From positions 10,185-74,184 of the forward strand of contig NZ_JBJGXI010000026.1 of assembly GCF_045635475.1 (NCBI RefSeq): a stretch of DNA of 64,000 nt. Direction: 5' to 3'. Below the pieces are notes generated by a model. The model was given only the letters and a program-made list of their open reading frames with translations. It had not been told where the DNA came from and searched no databases. Every line of letters starts with the position of its first letter. Within the stretch, counting starts at the first letter, position 1. Position numbers and translations under genes: made by a program. Source of the DNA: JBJGXI01 sp045635475 (GTDB lineage: Bacteria; Bacillota; Bacilli; Bacillales; Amphibacillaceae). Below, piece after piece: positions 17,545 through 25,852 of this stretch.

Positions 17545-18390
17545 TTAATTTTTAAAAATAACCTTTAAAATGATTCTTTCCCACTGTTGCCACGACAACA
17601 ATTGTTTTATCCGCAATGTAGTAACTAATCCCTTTCCAATTGGATATCGTAGTTTTTTCACTTGTTTCATTTGGGCCAACTTAGTTATAAGCTTGGCAAC
17701 CAAAATCGGATCTTCATGCTTTGTCTTACCAGACTCCAACGAGTCAGTAATCCTTTTCATATAGCTGTAGTATGGAGATTTTTGATTCGTTGATTGCTCT
17801 ACAATTTCCATCCCAGAGCCCCAAATATTTGTGCTAAATGACCCCGGTTCTACAAGCGCAACGTTCACACCAAATGGTTTCATCTCTAATCGTAAACTCT
17901 CTGTGTAGCCTTCAAGCGCAAACTTGGATGACACATATGCAGACAAACCTGGAAATGCAGTTCGGCCACTCACACTACTCACATTAATAATTGTTCCACT
18001 TCCTTGCTCTCGCATGAGTGGTAATACGACCTGCGTGACAGCCATAACACCGAATACGTTTGTTTCAAATTGTCTGCGATACGTACTTACTTCAATATGT
18101 TCGGCGAAGCCACCAATCGCAAAGCCAGCGTTATTTATTAAAACATCTATTTTGCCAAGTGTTTGTATCTTTTCTGCAAAACTTGCAATCGATGCTTCGT
18201 CTGTTACATCTAGTTGACAAGGATGGATTCGGTCTAATATCCGTTGATCTGTTGTGTGCAATCTAAATACATCAGCTTTTTCGATGTTACGCATCGTTGC
18301 TAGCACACTAAATCCTTGCTTAGCAAGTTCCAATGTTGTTAATAAACCAAAGCCACTGGAAGAACCAGTAATAATAGCTATATTCCCCAA
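17545..18390 (-). CDS. Short-chain dehydrogenase/reductase
   Basis: NAD(P)-dependent classical SDR, 281 residues. Rossmann motif TGSSSGFG at residues 8-15, NNAG at about 87, catalytic Ser in INVSSVSG and Tyr/Lys in YVSSK. The length and the C-terminal extension of about 30 residues fit the 17-beta-hydroxysteroid-dehydrogenase-like SDR group. The substrate cannot be read from sequence. It stands alone, divergent from the yjcH-like gene. Confidence 0.88.
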   Translation of the reverse strand: MGNIAIITGSSSGFGLLTTLELAKQGFSVLATMRNIEKADVFRLHTTDQRILDRIHPCQLDVTDEASIASFAEKIQTLGKIDVLINNAGFAIGGFAEHIEVSTYRRQFETNVFGVMAVTQVVLPLMREQGSGTIINVSSVSGRTAFPGLSAYVSSKFALEGYTESLRLEMKPFGVNVALVEPGSFSTNIWGSGMEIVEQSTNQKSPYYSYMKRITDSLESGKTKHEDPILVAKLITKLAQMKQVKKLRYPIGKGLVTTLRIKQLLSWQQWERIILKVIFKN

Positions 18391-18439
18391 AAATCTGCCT
18401 CCTTATTATTTCATTTAATTTTCATAATTAACACACGCT

Positions 18440-18515
18440 CAGTGGAGAAAGGCTGATCCTATTATATGTGGCGATGAATAGCTGAAATCAAGAATTTGAA
18501 ATTGATTAATTCACT
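18440..18515. repeat. Dispersed repeat, diverged copy E
   Basis: ATGTGGCGATGAATAGCTGAA followed within 20 bases by TTTGAAATTGATTAA resembles the right half of the repeat at 4909-5012. Low-confidence family member in the gap between the SDR and yjcH. Confidence 0.3.
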
Positions 18516-18660
18516 ATTGTTATATATTCTCTTCAGTACAAGTATATCCGATTATTCGTTGTATAGGAATGATACGTTAACATCCATGTTGGTATTAGAT
18601 ATGGTAAACTAAATGTATGTAATTTTAATTGGAAAATCCGTAGATTAAGAGGTGTGTACA

Positions 18661-19383
18661 TTGGGTAGAAAGGGAAAGATGATAGAAAGGCAACTAAATA
18701 GTAGCTACTTAGACGAGACGATGACAATAAAATGCTACTTGCCAGAAGTTTTTACACCACTTGGTAACTATCACATTTGTATCATGCAAGATGGGGATGA
18801 TTATTTTCGTATGGGAAGGGTTGCAACAGTGAGTGACAAGCTTCATGATGACGGAGAAATCGAACCGACTGTTTTTGTCGGTATTCATTATAATGATAAA
18901 TACGATCGTAAGGAAAAATACCACCCGACAGGATCAAAGCAAAAAGCATATATTGATTTTCTTGTCCGGGAAGTTGTTCCGTTATTAGATGAAGAAATAC
19001 CTTCTGATCAAGTTGGGGCAAGCCGAACATTAATGGGAGATTCACTTGCAGGTACATTGGCGCTCCAAACGGCAATCACATATCCGCAAACTTTTGGTAA
19101 AATTATTATGCAATCACCATATGTCGATAACACGGTTCTGGAAATGGTCGAGCGAGCAGATACGTCTGTTAGTCTTTCGATTTACCATACCATCGGCACA
19201 GATGAAACAGTTGTAGAAATGTCGACAGGTGGAGAAATGGATTTTCTCACACCTAATCGTAAACTTGAACAATTACTTAGCCATAAACCATTCAATTACA
19301 GCTATTATGAATTAGACGGTCCTCACACATGGAAGCCATGGCAGACGGATCTACCAAGAGCACTAACAAGCATGTTTGGTTAG
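18661..19383 (+). CDS. yjcH: Putative esterase, alpha/beta hydrolase fold (YjcH)
   Basis: 240 residues, cytosolic, of the PF00756 esterase family (IroE/Fes-like). Nucleophile elbow GDSLAGTLAL near residue 124 and catalytic His in GPHTWKPW near the C-terminus. I place the start at TTG 18661 with AGAGGTG 6 bases upstream; GTG 18652 overlaps the ribosome site, and ATG 18679 is also possible. It is followed by yjcG and yjcF, the reverse gene order of B. subtilis yjcFGH, which supports the name. The substrate is unknown. Confidence 0.82.
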   Translation: MGRKGKMIERQLNSSYLDETMTIKCYLPEVFTPLGNYHICIMQDGDDYFRMGRVATVSDKLHDDGEIEPTVFVGIHYNDKYDRKEKYHPTGSKQKAYIDFLVREVVPLLDEEIPSDQVGASRTLMGDSLAGTLALQTAITYPQTFGKIIMQSPYVDNTVLEMVERADTSVSLSIYHTIGTDETVVEMSTGGEMDFLTPNRKLEQLLSHKPFNYSYYELDGPHTWKPWQTDLPRALTSMFG

Positions 19384-19482
19384 TGTGGTATTTTACGATG
19401 CTTTCGATAGCATCACTTGCTCATTCGCCTGGTATAATATAGGATAATAACACAACGAACAGTAAAAAGGAGGCTATTAAAA

Positions 19483-19995
19483 ATGAGATATGGTATCGTT
19501 ATATTTCCATCGAAACAACTACAGGATGAGGCTAATTCTTATCGAATGCGTTATGACCCACATTATGCATTAATACCACCACATGTAACGCTTAAGGAAC
19601 CATTCGAAGCGAATGAGGATGATTTGAAGCAAATTATTCCTGATCTTAGGAACATTGCTAAAGAAACGAAACCCTTTCCTTTGACTGTAAAAAAAGTAAG
19701 TTCATTCTTTCCAGTGACAAATACAATCTACATGAAAGTAGAACCGATTGAGGCATTGCTTGATGTAAACGAACGACTTCATTCTGGAAAGTTGCCAAAA
19801 GATCAAGCTTTTGCATTCGTACCGCATATTACAATTGCCCAGAAGCTTTCCGATGATGAGTTTTCTGATGTATTTGGAAGCTTGCAAATGCAGCAGTTTG
19901 ACTTAGAAGAAACAGCGGACCGTTTCCAATTAATGTATCAATTAGAAAACGGATCATGGACAGTATTTGAAACTTTTAAGTTTGGTGAGGAGTAA
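19483..19995 (+). CDS. yjcG: 2H phosphoesterase superfamily protein YjcG
   Basis: 170 residues, like B. subtilis YjcG (171). Two HxT motifs of the 2'-5' RNA ligase/2H phosphoesterase fold: PHVTLKEP near residue 48 and PHITIAQK near 111. The family may hydrolyse or ligate 2'-5' or cyclic phosphodiester bonds; the cellular substrate is unknown. AAAGGAGG precedes ATG. It lies 10 bases upstream of yjcF, so the two are one transcript. Confidence 0.88.
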   Translation: MRYGIVIFPSKQLQDEANSYRMRYDPHYALIPPHVTLKEPFEANEDDLKQIIPDLRNIAKETKPFPLTVKKVSSFFPVTNTIYMKVEPIEALLDVNERLHSGKLPKDQAFAFVPHITIAQKLSDDEFSDVFGSLQMQQFDLEETADRFQLMYQLENGSWTVFETFKFGEE

Positions 19996-20004
19996 ACACG
20001 AGAA

Positions 20005-20427
20005 ATGGAAATAACAATTGTAGAAACAGACAAACAAAAAAATGATGCATACTATGTTAGAAATACGGTATTTGTACAAGAACAAAACGTGCCACCAGAG
20101 TTAGAAATTGATGATTTAGAAGCAGAAGCTACTCATTTTGTCGGATACGTAGACGACCAACCGATCGCAGCTGGTCGTCTACGGCTCGTCGATGATTATG
20201 GAAAACTAGAACGAATTTGTGTACTAAAGGAATACCGTGGTCTTGCTTACGGACAAAAACTCATATCTGCTATGGAGGCACATATTCAAACGAGCGGATA
20301 CCCAAAAGTGAAATTAAATGCACAAACACATGCAGAGAATTTTTATAAATTCATCGGTTATGAAACAGTTTCGGATCAATTCATGGATGCTGGTATCCCA
20401 CATGTAACGATGATTAAGCAATTATAA
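20005..20427 (+). CDS. yjcF: GNAT-family acetyltransferase YjcF
   Basis: 140 residues, the same length as B. subtilis YjcF. GNAT motifs: VRNTVFVQEQNVPPELEID at the N-terminus, GRLRLVDDYGKLERICVLKEYRG and GLAYGQKLISAMEAH for acetyl-CoA binding, and LNAQTHAENFYKFIGY. Probable N-acetyltransferase of unknown acceptor. Last gene of the yjcH-yjcG-yjcF group; a strong terminator follows. Confidence 0.88.
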   Translation: MEITIVETDKQKNDAYYVRNTVFVQEQNVPPELEIDDLEAEATHFVGYVDDQPIAAGRLRLVDDYGKLERICVLKEYRGLAYGQKLISAMEAHIQTSGYPKVKLNAQTHAENFYKFIGYETVSDQFMDAGIPHVTMIKQL

Positions 20428-20444
20428 CATTCAAAACTAATGGT

Positions 20445-20484
20445 AAAACACACGTGATATTTGATAATTTCGTGTGTTTTTTTT
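20445..20484 (+). terminator. Terminator behind yjcF
   Basis: AAAACACACG/CGTGTGTTTT stem with a 16-base loop and an eight-T run. Confidence 0.8.
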
Positions 20485-20586
20485 ATGTTGTTGGCTGGAA
20501 ATCGTCTAGCACTTTTCACTTATTCTAGTATGAATTCATCATCAATTGTCTATCATGATGAAAGAAAGAATAAAAGGTGGGGTTTT

Positions 20587-21264
20587 ATGGATCATGTTAT
20601 GCCTTTACTAGTGGAAACATTATTTGGCTTCTTCGTGCTATTTGTCGTCACGAAAGTATTAGGCAAAACACAAATCAGGCAATTAACTGCTTTTGACTTT
20701 ATTGCTGCACTTATTTTAGGTGAATTAGTTGGTAATGCATTATTTGATGATGAATATGGATTATTTGAAATTGGCTTTGCAGTTTTCCTTTGGGGAGCAT
20801 TGCTTTATATTACCGAAATAATAACGCAAAAATTCAAGCGAACACGTGCCTTGTTCGAAGGCAAACCAACAATCATTATCCATAAAGGAAAATTACAACG
20901 TGAGGCAATGGCCAAATCAAAATTGGACATTAATCAATTACAGCATTTACTTCGTGCAAAGGGCGCATTCTCTGTAACAGAAGTTGATTATGCTGTTCTT
21001 GAAACGGATGGTACAGTTTCCGTATTAAAGAAATCATTAGATCAGAACCCCTCACGAAAGGATTTTAATCTGATGGAAGAAAAGGTAACCCTGTCAATGA
21101 CTCTCGTGTGTGACGGTGAAATCTTTCTAGATAATTTATCGGAAGCTAATCTTGATCAACAATGGCTTGATAATGAATTAAAAAAGCAAAAAATCAATTC
21201 AATAAAAGATGTTTTCTATGCTGAATATAAAGAAGGAGAAGCCTTACATGTACAAGCGTACTAG
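20587..21264 (+). CDS. DUF421/YetF-like membrane protein
   Basis: 225 residues from ATG 20587, which follows AAGGTGGGG; the frame opens at 20461, but that part overlaps the upstream terminator. Three N-terminal TM helices (MPLLVETLFGFFVLFVVTKV, FIAALILGELVG, FAVFLWGALLYITEII), then the soluble YetF domain (GKPTIIIHKGKL...LLRAKGAFSVTEVDYAVLETDGTVSVLKK). The family occurs in many copies in spore-formers; roles are poorly known, with some members linked to spore germination. Confidence 0.85.
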   Translation: MDHVMPLLVETLFGFFVLFVVTKVLGKTQIRQLTAFDFIAALILGELVGNALFDDEYGLFEIGFAVFLWGALLYITEIITQKFKRTRALFEGKPTIIIHKGKLQREAMAKSKLDINQLQHLLRAKGAFSVTEVDYAVLETDGTVSVLKKSLDQNPSRKDFNLMEEKVTLSMTLVCDGEIFLDNLSEANLDQQWLDNELKKQKINSIKDVFYAEYKEGEALHVQAY

Positions 21265-21279
21265 GCTCCTCCTTTTTTC
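21233..21279 (+). terminator. Terminator overlapping the yetF-like stop
   Basis: AAGGAG-AA-GCC / GGC-TC-CTCC TTTTTT imperfect stem across the stop codon, ending in six T. Confidence 0.5.
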
Positions 21280-21293
21280 TAGTTAAACTATTT

Positions 21294-22193
21294 TTATCTG
21301 TTGGCAATAAAAATCCATCTACCACCGGTAATATGATGGGAAATTTTTTCTTTTTTGATTAAGGCAAGCAGATAACTGGTTACCGCCGTTCTCAACAACA
21401 CCCATTGTGAAAGTAGTTTTTCGCCTAGACCAAAATGCTGACACATCTCAGCTACAATCGTTTCGTGACTGATTCCGTTAGGGTATTCTTCCACTTTAGC
21501 CTCAACCCAATTTAATAACTTTTCGTGATAGTTAATATTAGCTTGCACGGTTTTATTAAAATCCTCCTCATATTCGCCATGCCCCGGAACAGCGCCTTGG
21601 CACCTTATTTCAGTTAATTTGTTCAAACTCTCAATCGCTAAATCTGCATCCGTCATATATGGTAACTTATGCTTATGTAAGTATTGTTCACTTAAATATG
21701 CATCACCAGCAAATAAAATATCATCGATTAAAATTGCAAGCTGGTAATGGGTATGACCTGGGAGATTAACAGTTTCAAAAGAAAAATCCCCAACTTGGTA
21801 GTGTCCTTCCTCAATGACTTGATCAATTGTGATTGGATTTCCTTCTAAAAATTTGTTCCGTAAATCCTCTAACGGTTCATTACCGCCGAATAAATAGATT
21901 GGTTCCATAATCGGATAACGCATAACCGCTTCCTCAAAAATCGGAGCAATTGTATGTACTTCAAACTGTTGTTGTAAGTATTGCGCACCCCCAAAATGAT
22001 CAGCATGGGCGTGTGTAACAAACAAGTGCGTTATCGGTAACTCATGCTCCCTCAACTGCTTAATTACTTTTTTCATTGCAGATTTATCAATCCCCGCATC
22101 AATTAACATCCCCTCCTCGCCAAGATGCACATAGCCAATGTTGACCGGTCCGTGGAAATAAAAACATGTTTTATTCAATTGTTGAAATTCCAT
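21294..22193 (-). CDS. MBL-fold metallo-hydrolase
   Basis: 299 residues. Metal-binding HxHxDH at residues 61-66 (THAHADHFGG), further ligands in LPGHTHYQ near 145 and GDAYLS near 163, and GHGEYEE near 195. The C-terminal part is a winged-helix-like extension (HETIVAEMCQHFGLGEKLL) typical of the glyoxalase II/LACTB2-like group. Two zinc ions are expected; the substrate is unknown. It converges with the yetF-like gene and shares the terminator region. Confidence 0.88.
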   Translation of the reverse strand: MEFQQLNKTCFYFHGPVNIGYVHLGEEGMLIDAGIDKSAMKKVIKQLREHELPITHLFVTHAHADHFGGAQYLQQQFEVHTIAPIFEEAVMRYPIMEPIYLFGGNEPLEDLRNKFLEGNPITIDQVIEEGHYQVGDFSFETVNLPGHTHYQLAILIDDILFAGDAYLSEQYLHKHKLPYMTDADLAIESLNKLTEIRCQGAVPGHGEYEEDFNKTVQANINYHEKLLNWVEAKVEEYPNGISHETIVAEMCQHFGLGEKLLSQWVLLRTAVTSYLLALIKKEKISHHITGGRWIFIANR

Positions 22194-22283
22194 ATTATTT
22201 CTCCTTGTTGAAATTCTTTGTTAACAAATACCACATTATATTATTGCATATTTTATTAGCAATATTAAGTTAAGTACAATTCA

Positions 22284-22469
22284 CTACTCCATGTAATCTT
22301 CTATCTGTTTTATTGCTTTGCTAAATTCTTTGTTCCAAAGATCAAATTCTGTCTGAAATTCATTCATCTGCTTCTCGGGGCGTTGCAACCATTTTTCGTT
22401 TTTATACAAATGCTTGTCGATCGCTTTTATATGCTTCATCCACTTTAAATCTGGGATTTCATTAGTCAT
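22284..22469 (-). CDS. Small hypothetical protein, charged, helical
   Basis: 61 residues (MTNEIPDLKWMKHIKAIDKH...), predicted mostly helical, with regularly spaced Trp, Lys and Glu. No family recognised. GGAGGTT lies 7 bases upstream of ATG, which makes it a credible gene. It lies between the MBL hydrolase and the spore-coat cluster, so a sporulation role is possible but unproven. Confidence 0.6.
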   Translation of the reverse strand: MTNEIPDLKWMKHIKAIDKHLYKNEKWLQRPEKQMNEFQTEFDLWNKEFSKAIKQIEDYME

Positions 22470-22591
22470 TTTTGTTAACCTCCATTATGTTTACTTATAT
22501 TTTTAAACAGCTAGAAAAAACGCGCTGAATCTGCCTAAACAAATTAAGTTACTAAGCTTCTTACGCTTTTCATCCGTTCGTAAAAGAAAGA

Positions 22592-22620
22592 ATAGGCAAC
22601 CCTGGGAGTTGCCTATCTTA
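22592..22620 (-). terminator. Terminator of the acidic coat-cluster gene
   Basis: ATAGGCAAC/GTTGCCTAT stem, followed on the minus strand by TCTTTCTTTT. Six bases from the stop codon at 22626. Confidence 0.65.
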
Positions 22621-22625
22621 TCATA

Positions 22626-22871
22626 TTATATCCAAGAAAAAGGTCTTTTTTCTCCTTCATCATCGTCTTTATAATCGTCTCTTTCTTCTTCTACGGATTC
22701 TACTTCATCATGTTTTTCATGTCTTTCTTCTTCTACAGCTTCCACTTCTTCTCTTCTAGGTCCAAAGAATGGGTCAACCGGACGACGACGCTTTGGTGGT
22801 TCGATCGTTACGTTATCTGCTTTAATTACTAAATCTTTAACGTAGATAACTTTTTTCTTCTTTTCAGACAT
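22626..22871 (-). CDS. Small acidic, probable spore-coat-associated protein
   Basis: 81 residues from ATG 22871 (AAAGGAGTG lies 9 bases upstream; the GTG at 22883 overlaps it). The N-terminal half is basic and beta-like (KKKKVIYVKDLVIKADNVTI), then PPKRRRPVDPFFGPRR, then two copies of an acidic motif, EEVEAVEEERHEKHD and DEVESVEEERDDYKD. The gene is divergent from the CotY/CotZ gene and has a SigK-type promoter candidate, so mother-cell expression is inferred. No named family recognised. Confidence 0.65.
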   Translation of the reverse strand: MSEKKKKVIYVKDLVIKADNVTIEPPKRRRPVDPFFGPRREEVEAVEEERHEKHDEVESVEEERDDYKDDDEGEKRPFSWI

Positions 22872-22908
22872 AAAGATTTTCACTCCTTTGTTGAAAACTT
22901 AATCGATA

Positions 22909-22935
22909 TATTCTATGTGAATGTCCTGCATTTGT
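22909..22935 (-). promoter_or_regulatory. Candidate SigK promoter of the acidic protein gene
   Basis: Minus strand: AC, 16 bases, CATAGAATA, matching the SigK consensus (AC -35, CATAnnnTA -10). It lies about 40 bases upstream of the start codon. Confidence 0.55.
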
Positions 22936-23008
22936 AATGGACATTCGCCCGATTCTTGTTAACATACGATTTTTTCAAACATTTTTTCAAGAAAAGGTGT
23001 TTGCCCAC

Positions 23009-23035
23009 ACACTACGGCCGATAATACATACTCTA
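23009..23035 (+). promoter_or_regulatory. Candidate SigK promoter of the cotZ-like gene
   Basis: AC at 23009-23010, 16 bases, CATACTCTA at 23027-23035, about 45 bases upstream of the start. The spacing is identical to the divergent promoter at 22909-22935. Confidence 0.55.
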
Positions 23036-23079
23036 TTAAAGACAAATAAGTCAATAATTATGGAAAGGGGTTAGATACA

Positions 23080-23532
23080 ATGTCTTGTGGAAGTGAATAT
23101 CACACAGGTAACTGTGTATGCGACATTTTAAGAGATATTGCTGATGCTCAGTCTGACATTATTAGTGATTGTACGACTAGCTGTGAGCAGTCAATTGCCG
23201 ATTTATTAGGTGATTCTTCTCCTTCAGCTAACGATTTAGACACAGTACCAGTTCTACTTTATTGCAAAGATTGTAAACCATTTAAAGGATTTGGTGCACC
23301 TACAGGAGCAATCAACGACGTAACATCAAGCTTTTATTTCCGCGTTAAAACAGTAGATGAAGATTGTTGTGCTGTATTAGAATTATTGCGTGACCCTAAC
23401 GATCAGGACGACACACCAAGATCTCCAGTAGAGCAGTTTACTGGTAATTTAGAGGCAACTGGCATCTGCATTACTGTAGATGTAAAATGCTTCTGCCACA
23501 TTACTTGTTTACCTGCTATTAGCGCATTGTAA
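23080..23532 (+). CDS. cotZ: Spore coat protein, CotY/CotZ family
   Basis: 150 residues, Cys-rich (13 Cys). It has the CotY/CotZ/ExsY features: N-terminal CGSEYHTGNCVCDILRDIADAQ, CKDCKPFKGFGAP, and a C-terminal CITVDVKCFCHITCLPA. These proteins self-assemble into disulfide-linked lattices of the spore crust or exosporium base. GGAAAGGGG precedes ATG, with a SigK-type promoter candidate upstream and a strong terminator downstream. It faces cotO. Whether it is nearer to CotY, CotZ or ExsY cannot be settled by eye. Confidence 0.85.
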   Translation: MSCGSEYHTGNCVCDILRDIADAQSDIISDCTTSCEQSIADLLGDSSPSANDLDTVPVLLYCKDCKPFKGFGAPTGAINDVTSSFYFRVKTVDEDCCAVLELLRDPNDQDDTPRSPVEQFTGNLEATGICITVDVKCFCHITCLPAISAL

Positions 23533-23558
23533 TTTAACGCTAACTAACAGAAGTAATT

Positions 23559-23588
23559 GGGTCTGCCTGTCTAGGGCAGACCCTTTTT
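23559..23588 (+). terminator. Terminator behind cotZ
   Basis: GGGTCTGCC/GGCAGACCC stem with a 7-base loop and a T run. The convergent cotO gene begins its stop 19 bases further on. Confidence 0.85.
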
Positions 23589-23606
23589 TCATTAAAAACT
23601 ACTATT

Positions 23607-24146
23607 CTAAAAACCCATTAATCTAATGTCAATTATCTCATCTATATCTAATTCAATTTTCTTTCTGCCTCTAATCACTACCATAAATACAACTTTATTA
23701 TCATAATCATAAATTACGCCCCGATAAGATTGTTCTGCTGTTTTCACTTCACATTTCATCTTAGGCACCTGTTTTGGAAGACTTACGAAATAGTTCACTT
23801 TTTCTTCCACAGTCATATCTCTAAATCGTTTTCGGTTAGATTGCTCTGTTCCCTTCTCTTCACTTTCCTCTAAGTTGTAATCATTATGCTCATCTAATTC
23901 TCGGTCGACAACTCCCTTTTCTACCTCTGCTTCTATTGCAGGTTGTTCTGATTCTTGTTTCAGCTTCATCTTTTTTCTTCTTATTGTTTTTTCATTGGAA
24001 GCTGTTGCATCCGCACTTTGTTTATCTATCGTTCTTTTTTTTGGAGTTCGATAACTAGACTGCATGCTAGCAGATGGTTTTTCTAACTTCGGTTGAGTAA
24101 TATAAAGCATTGGATTATGCAAATGCTTTTTTCTTTTTTTGGGCAT
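23607..24146 (-). CDS. cotO: Spore coat protein CotO family
   Basis: 179 residues from ATG 24146 (GGGGAGGGAG, 6 bases). A lysine-rich, low-complexity N-terminal half begins MPKKRKKHLHNPMLYITQP, typical of CotO. The C-terminal domain (DMTVEEKVNYFVSLPKQVPKMKCEVKTAEQSYRGVI...IDIRLMGF) matches the conserved CotO end. CotO is a morphogenetic outer-coat/crust protein in B. subtilis. It lies between cotZ and fabI, as in B. subtilis. A SigK-like AC-16-CATATACTG lies upstream (24182-24208), one base off consensus. Confidence 0.83.
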   Translation of the reverse strand: MPKKRKKHLHNPMLYITQPKLEKPSASMQSSYRTPKKRTIDKQSADATASNEKTIRRKKMKLKQESEQPAIEAEVEKGVVDRELDEHNDYNLEESEEKGTEQSNRKRFRDMTVEEKVNYFVSLPKQVPKMKCEVKTAEQSYRGVIYDYDNKVVFMVVIRGRKKIELDIDEIIDIRLMGF

Positions 24147-24181
24147 AAATAGCTCCCTCCCCTTTTCGCTACTCTTCACGA

Positions 24182-24208
24182 CAGTATATGTAGATGGCTA
24201 TGATGTGT
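24182..24208 (-). promoter_or_regulatory. Candidate SigK promoter of cotO
   Basis: Minus strand: AC, 16 bases, CATATACTG (consensus CATAnnnTA, one mismatch). Supported mainly by having the same spacing as the two neighbouring coat promoters. Confidence 0.4.
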
Positions 24209-24364
24209 GCCCAGTTTTTATATTAGATTTTTGCAATCAATTATTAAATAACTGATGATTAACTATAAGAGGAGAGATAAACATTTACTCTGTTTAAAGA
24301 AGTGGTTGCTATTTTTTTACTCTGGAAATAAGATGTAATTATATACTATACGAGGAGGAGACAG

Positions 24365-24988
24365 ATGAAGCACTATATATTGTTCTATTCGATACTATTT
24401 GGACTAGGTCTTCTATTAGGATTTTTGCAGGTGGACCTCATTTTATCATTTATTATTATATTATTGTTTGGACTACTATTTGTTGGGATCACTTTTCATC
24501 CAATATTAATAACGAAAAATGTTGAAAAAACAGAAAATTATTTGATGAATAATAAAAAAAATCCGGTTTACCATTTATATTATGCAATCTCAAACAAGCT
24601 AGATAATGAAGTTGAAGATGCAATGGCTCGCGCATTAGCAAAATACAAACGACCGAATAAGGTAGCTATCTTTCAAGTAATCTATTCCATGTATCATGAT
24701 GATCTTGATAAGGCAAAACAATACGTGGAATTTATTCCTCAAAAAAATTATCAACTTTATTACTATGCATCGATTTTAATTGAGGAAAACAACTTGGACG
24801 ACGCAACTATTGCCGCTAAGGAACTCCGTGCTTCCGAATGGATGAAGTCAATCATTCTGGGTGAAATCGAACTAAAACAGGAAAACCAAAATGAGGCTAA
24901 GCAATATATTCAAAAAGCATTTGATAAAACAAGAGGGATGCAAAGATATAGTATTTACAAGCATTATCAAGAATTGTTGGAGAAGTAA
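24365..24988 (+). CDS. Two-TM protein with TPR-like cytosolic domain
   Basis: 207 residues. Two N-terminal membrane helices (residues 3-22 and 26-48), then a soluble helical region with TPR-like pairs (VYHLYYAISNKLDNEVEDAMARALAKY, LYYYASILIEENNLDDATIAAKEL, LGEIELKQENQNEAKQYIQKAFDK). Such proteins usually mediate protein contacts at the membrane. No specific family recognised. GAGGAG precedes ATG. It is 15 bases upstream of the next gene, so both are likely co-expressed. Confidence 0.7.
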   Translation: MKHYILFYSILFGLGLLLGFLQVDLILSFIIILLFGLLFVGITFHPILITKNVEKTENYLMNNKKNPVYHLYYAISNKLDNEVEDAMARALAKYKRPNKVAIFQVIYSMYHDDLDKAKQYVEFIPQKNYQLYYYASILIEENNLDDATIAAKELRASEWMKSIILGEIELKQENQNEAKQYIQKAFDKTRGMQRYSIYKHYQELLEK

Positions 24989-25003
24989 AGAGGTGATACA
25001 TAC

Positions 25004-25576
25004 TTGCAATTTAGTAAATTTAAAGCAACATTAGAAAGCTTTTTATGTGAAAAATTAATTGGACGCGTGAAAATAAACGCTGCTGTCTATCGAAAAACAC
25101 ATGATCAAACAGGACGTGTATGGATCTCCTTTGATAAACAGGAGATTCTACATGCCTCTACGATAACTTATGAAATGATGCATTCAAAAGTATATAATCA
25201 ATTAATTGAAGAAAAGCGTTTAAAGCCAATTCCATATAACCAAGATTGGAAAGTGATGTTAGCGTCGGAGAAACGAAAACAGTTGGTGCACGCATCCGAC
25301 CAGGCAGAGCAACAGCTAATGGAACAAGAAATTTTTAGTGAATATGATGTCTACAATGCACTGTTGCACTATCATTGTTTATCAATCGAACAGGCTTTGA
25401 ATTCCGATCATACAATCGTAAAGGCATATGCTATGTTTGATAGAAGATTAGGAAAAAGAAAGCTACTAAAACTTATGCCTGTTACAGTTGGACATCCTTT
25501 AATTGCAAAGTTTTATTCAATTCGTTGTACTATTGAAGGTATTCGATTCAATGAAAAAAACCTTGCGGAAAGTTAA
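25004..25576 (+). CDS. SF0329-like hypothetical protein
   Basis: 190 residues, soluble. TTG start with AGAGGTGA 7 bases upstream. It opens QFSKFKATLESFLCEKLIGRVKINAAVYRKTHDQTGRVWISFD and has a C-terminal RLGKRKLLKLMPVTVGHPLIAKFYSIRC. It resembles what I recall as the SF0329 family, which has no known function. Second gene of a two-gene operon with the TPR-like membrane protein; the stop is inside a terminator stem. Confidence 0.65.
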   Translation: MQFSKFKATLESFLCEKLIGRVKINAAVYRKTHDQTGRVWISFDKQEILHASTITYEMMHSKVYNQLIEEKRLKPIPYNQDWKVMLASEKRKQLVHASDQAEQQLMEQEIFSEYDVYNALLHYHCLSIEQALNSDHTIVKAYAMFDRRLGKRKLLKLMPVTVGHPLIAKFYSIRCTIEGIRFNEKNLAES

Positions 25577-25594
25577 TTCCATCAAGGTTTTTTT
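25554..25594. terminator. Bidirectional terminator
   Basis: AAAAAAACCTTG/CAAGGTTTTTTT stem with a 17-base loop, overlapping the stop codon of the SF0329-like gene. Confidence 0.8.
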
Positions 25595-25667
25595 GGTTCA
25601 TTTCGTAAAGTGTGTTTGTTGAACGTCATAGTTGAAGTAAACTCCGTCGTAGTACTCGTGATTTCCG

Positions 25668-25810
25668 CTCCGGGCAGTCGCTTTCCGCGGGCACGGCTTC
25701 AGCTAACTCAGAAGCAAATGTTTTCGGTGGGACGAGTAATCGCAGTCCCAAAATGCGCTTCTGAGTGGATCTTCAGCTCGCGCTGTCCCGCAGGAGTCGA
25801 CTGCCCGGAG
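25668..25810. repeat. GC-rich palindromic element, locus 1, module 1
   Basis: 143 bases with perfect 13-base terminal inverted arms CTCCGGGCAGTCG (25668-25680) and CGACTGCCCGGAG (25798-25810). Inside are CTTTCCGCGGG, a CTCAGAAGC/GCTTCTGAG stem and CCCGCAGGAG. The GC content is far above the neighbours. Same architecture as the element at 44233-44353 but different arms. ORFs drawn across it are not real genes. Confidence 0.8.
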
Positions 25811-25852
25811 CTCCAATCACCCGACGCAAAGAGAAATCCCGTTAGCAGCGGA

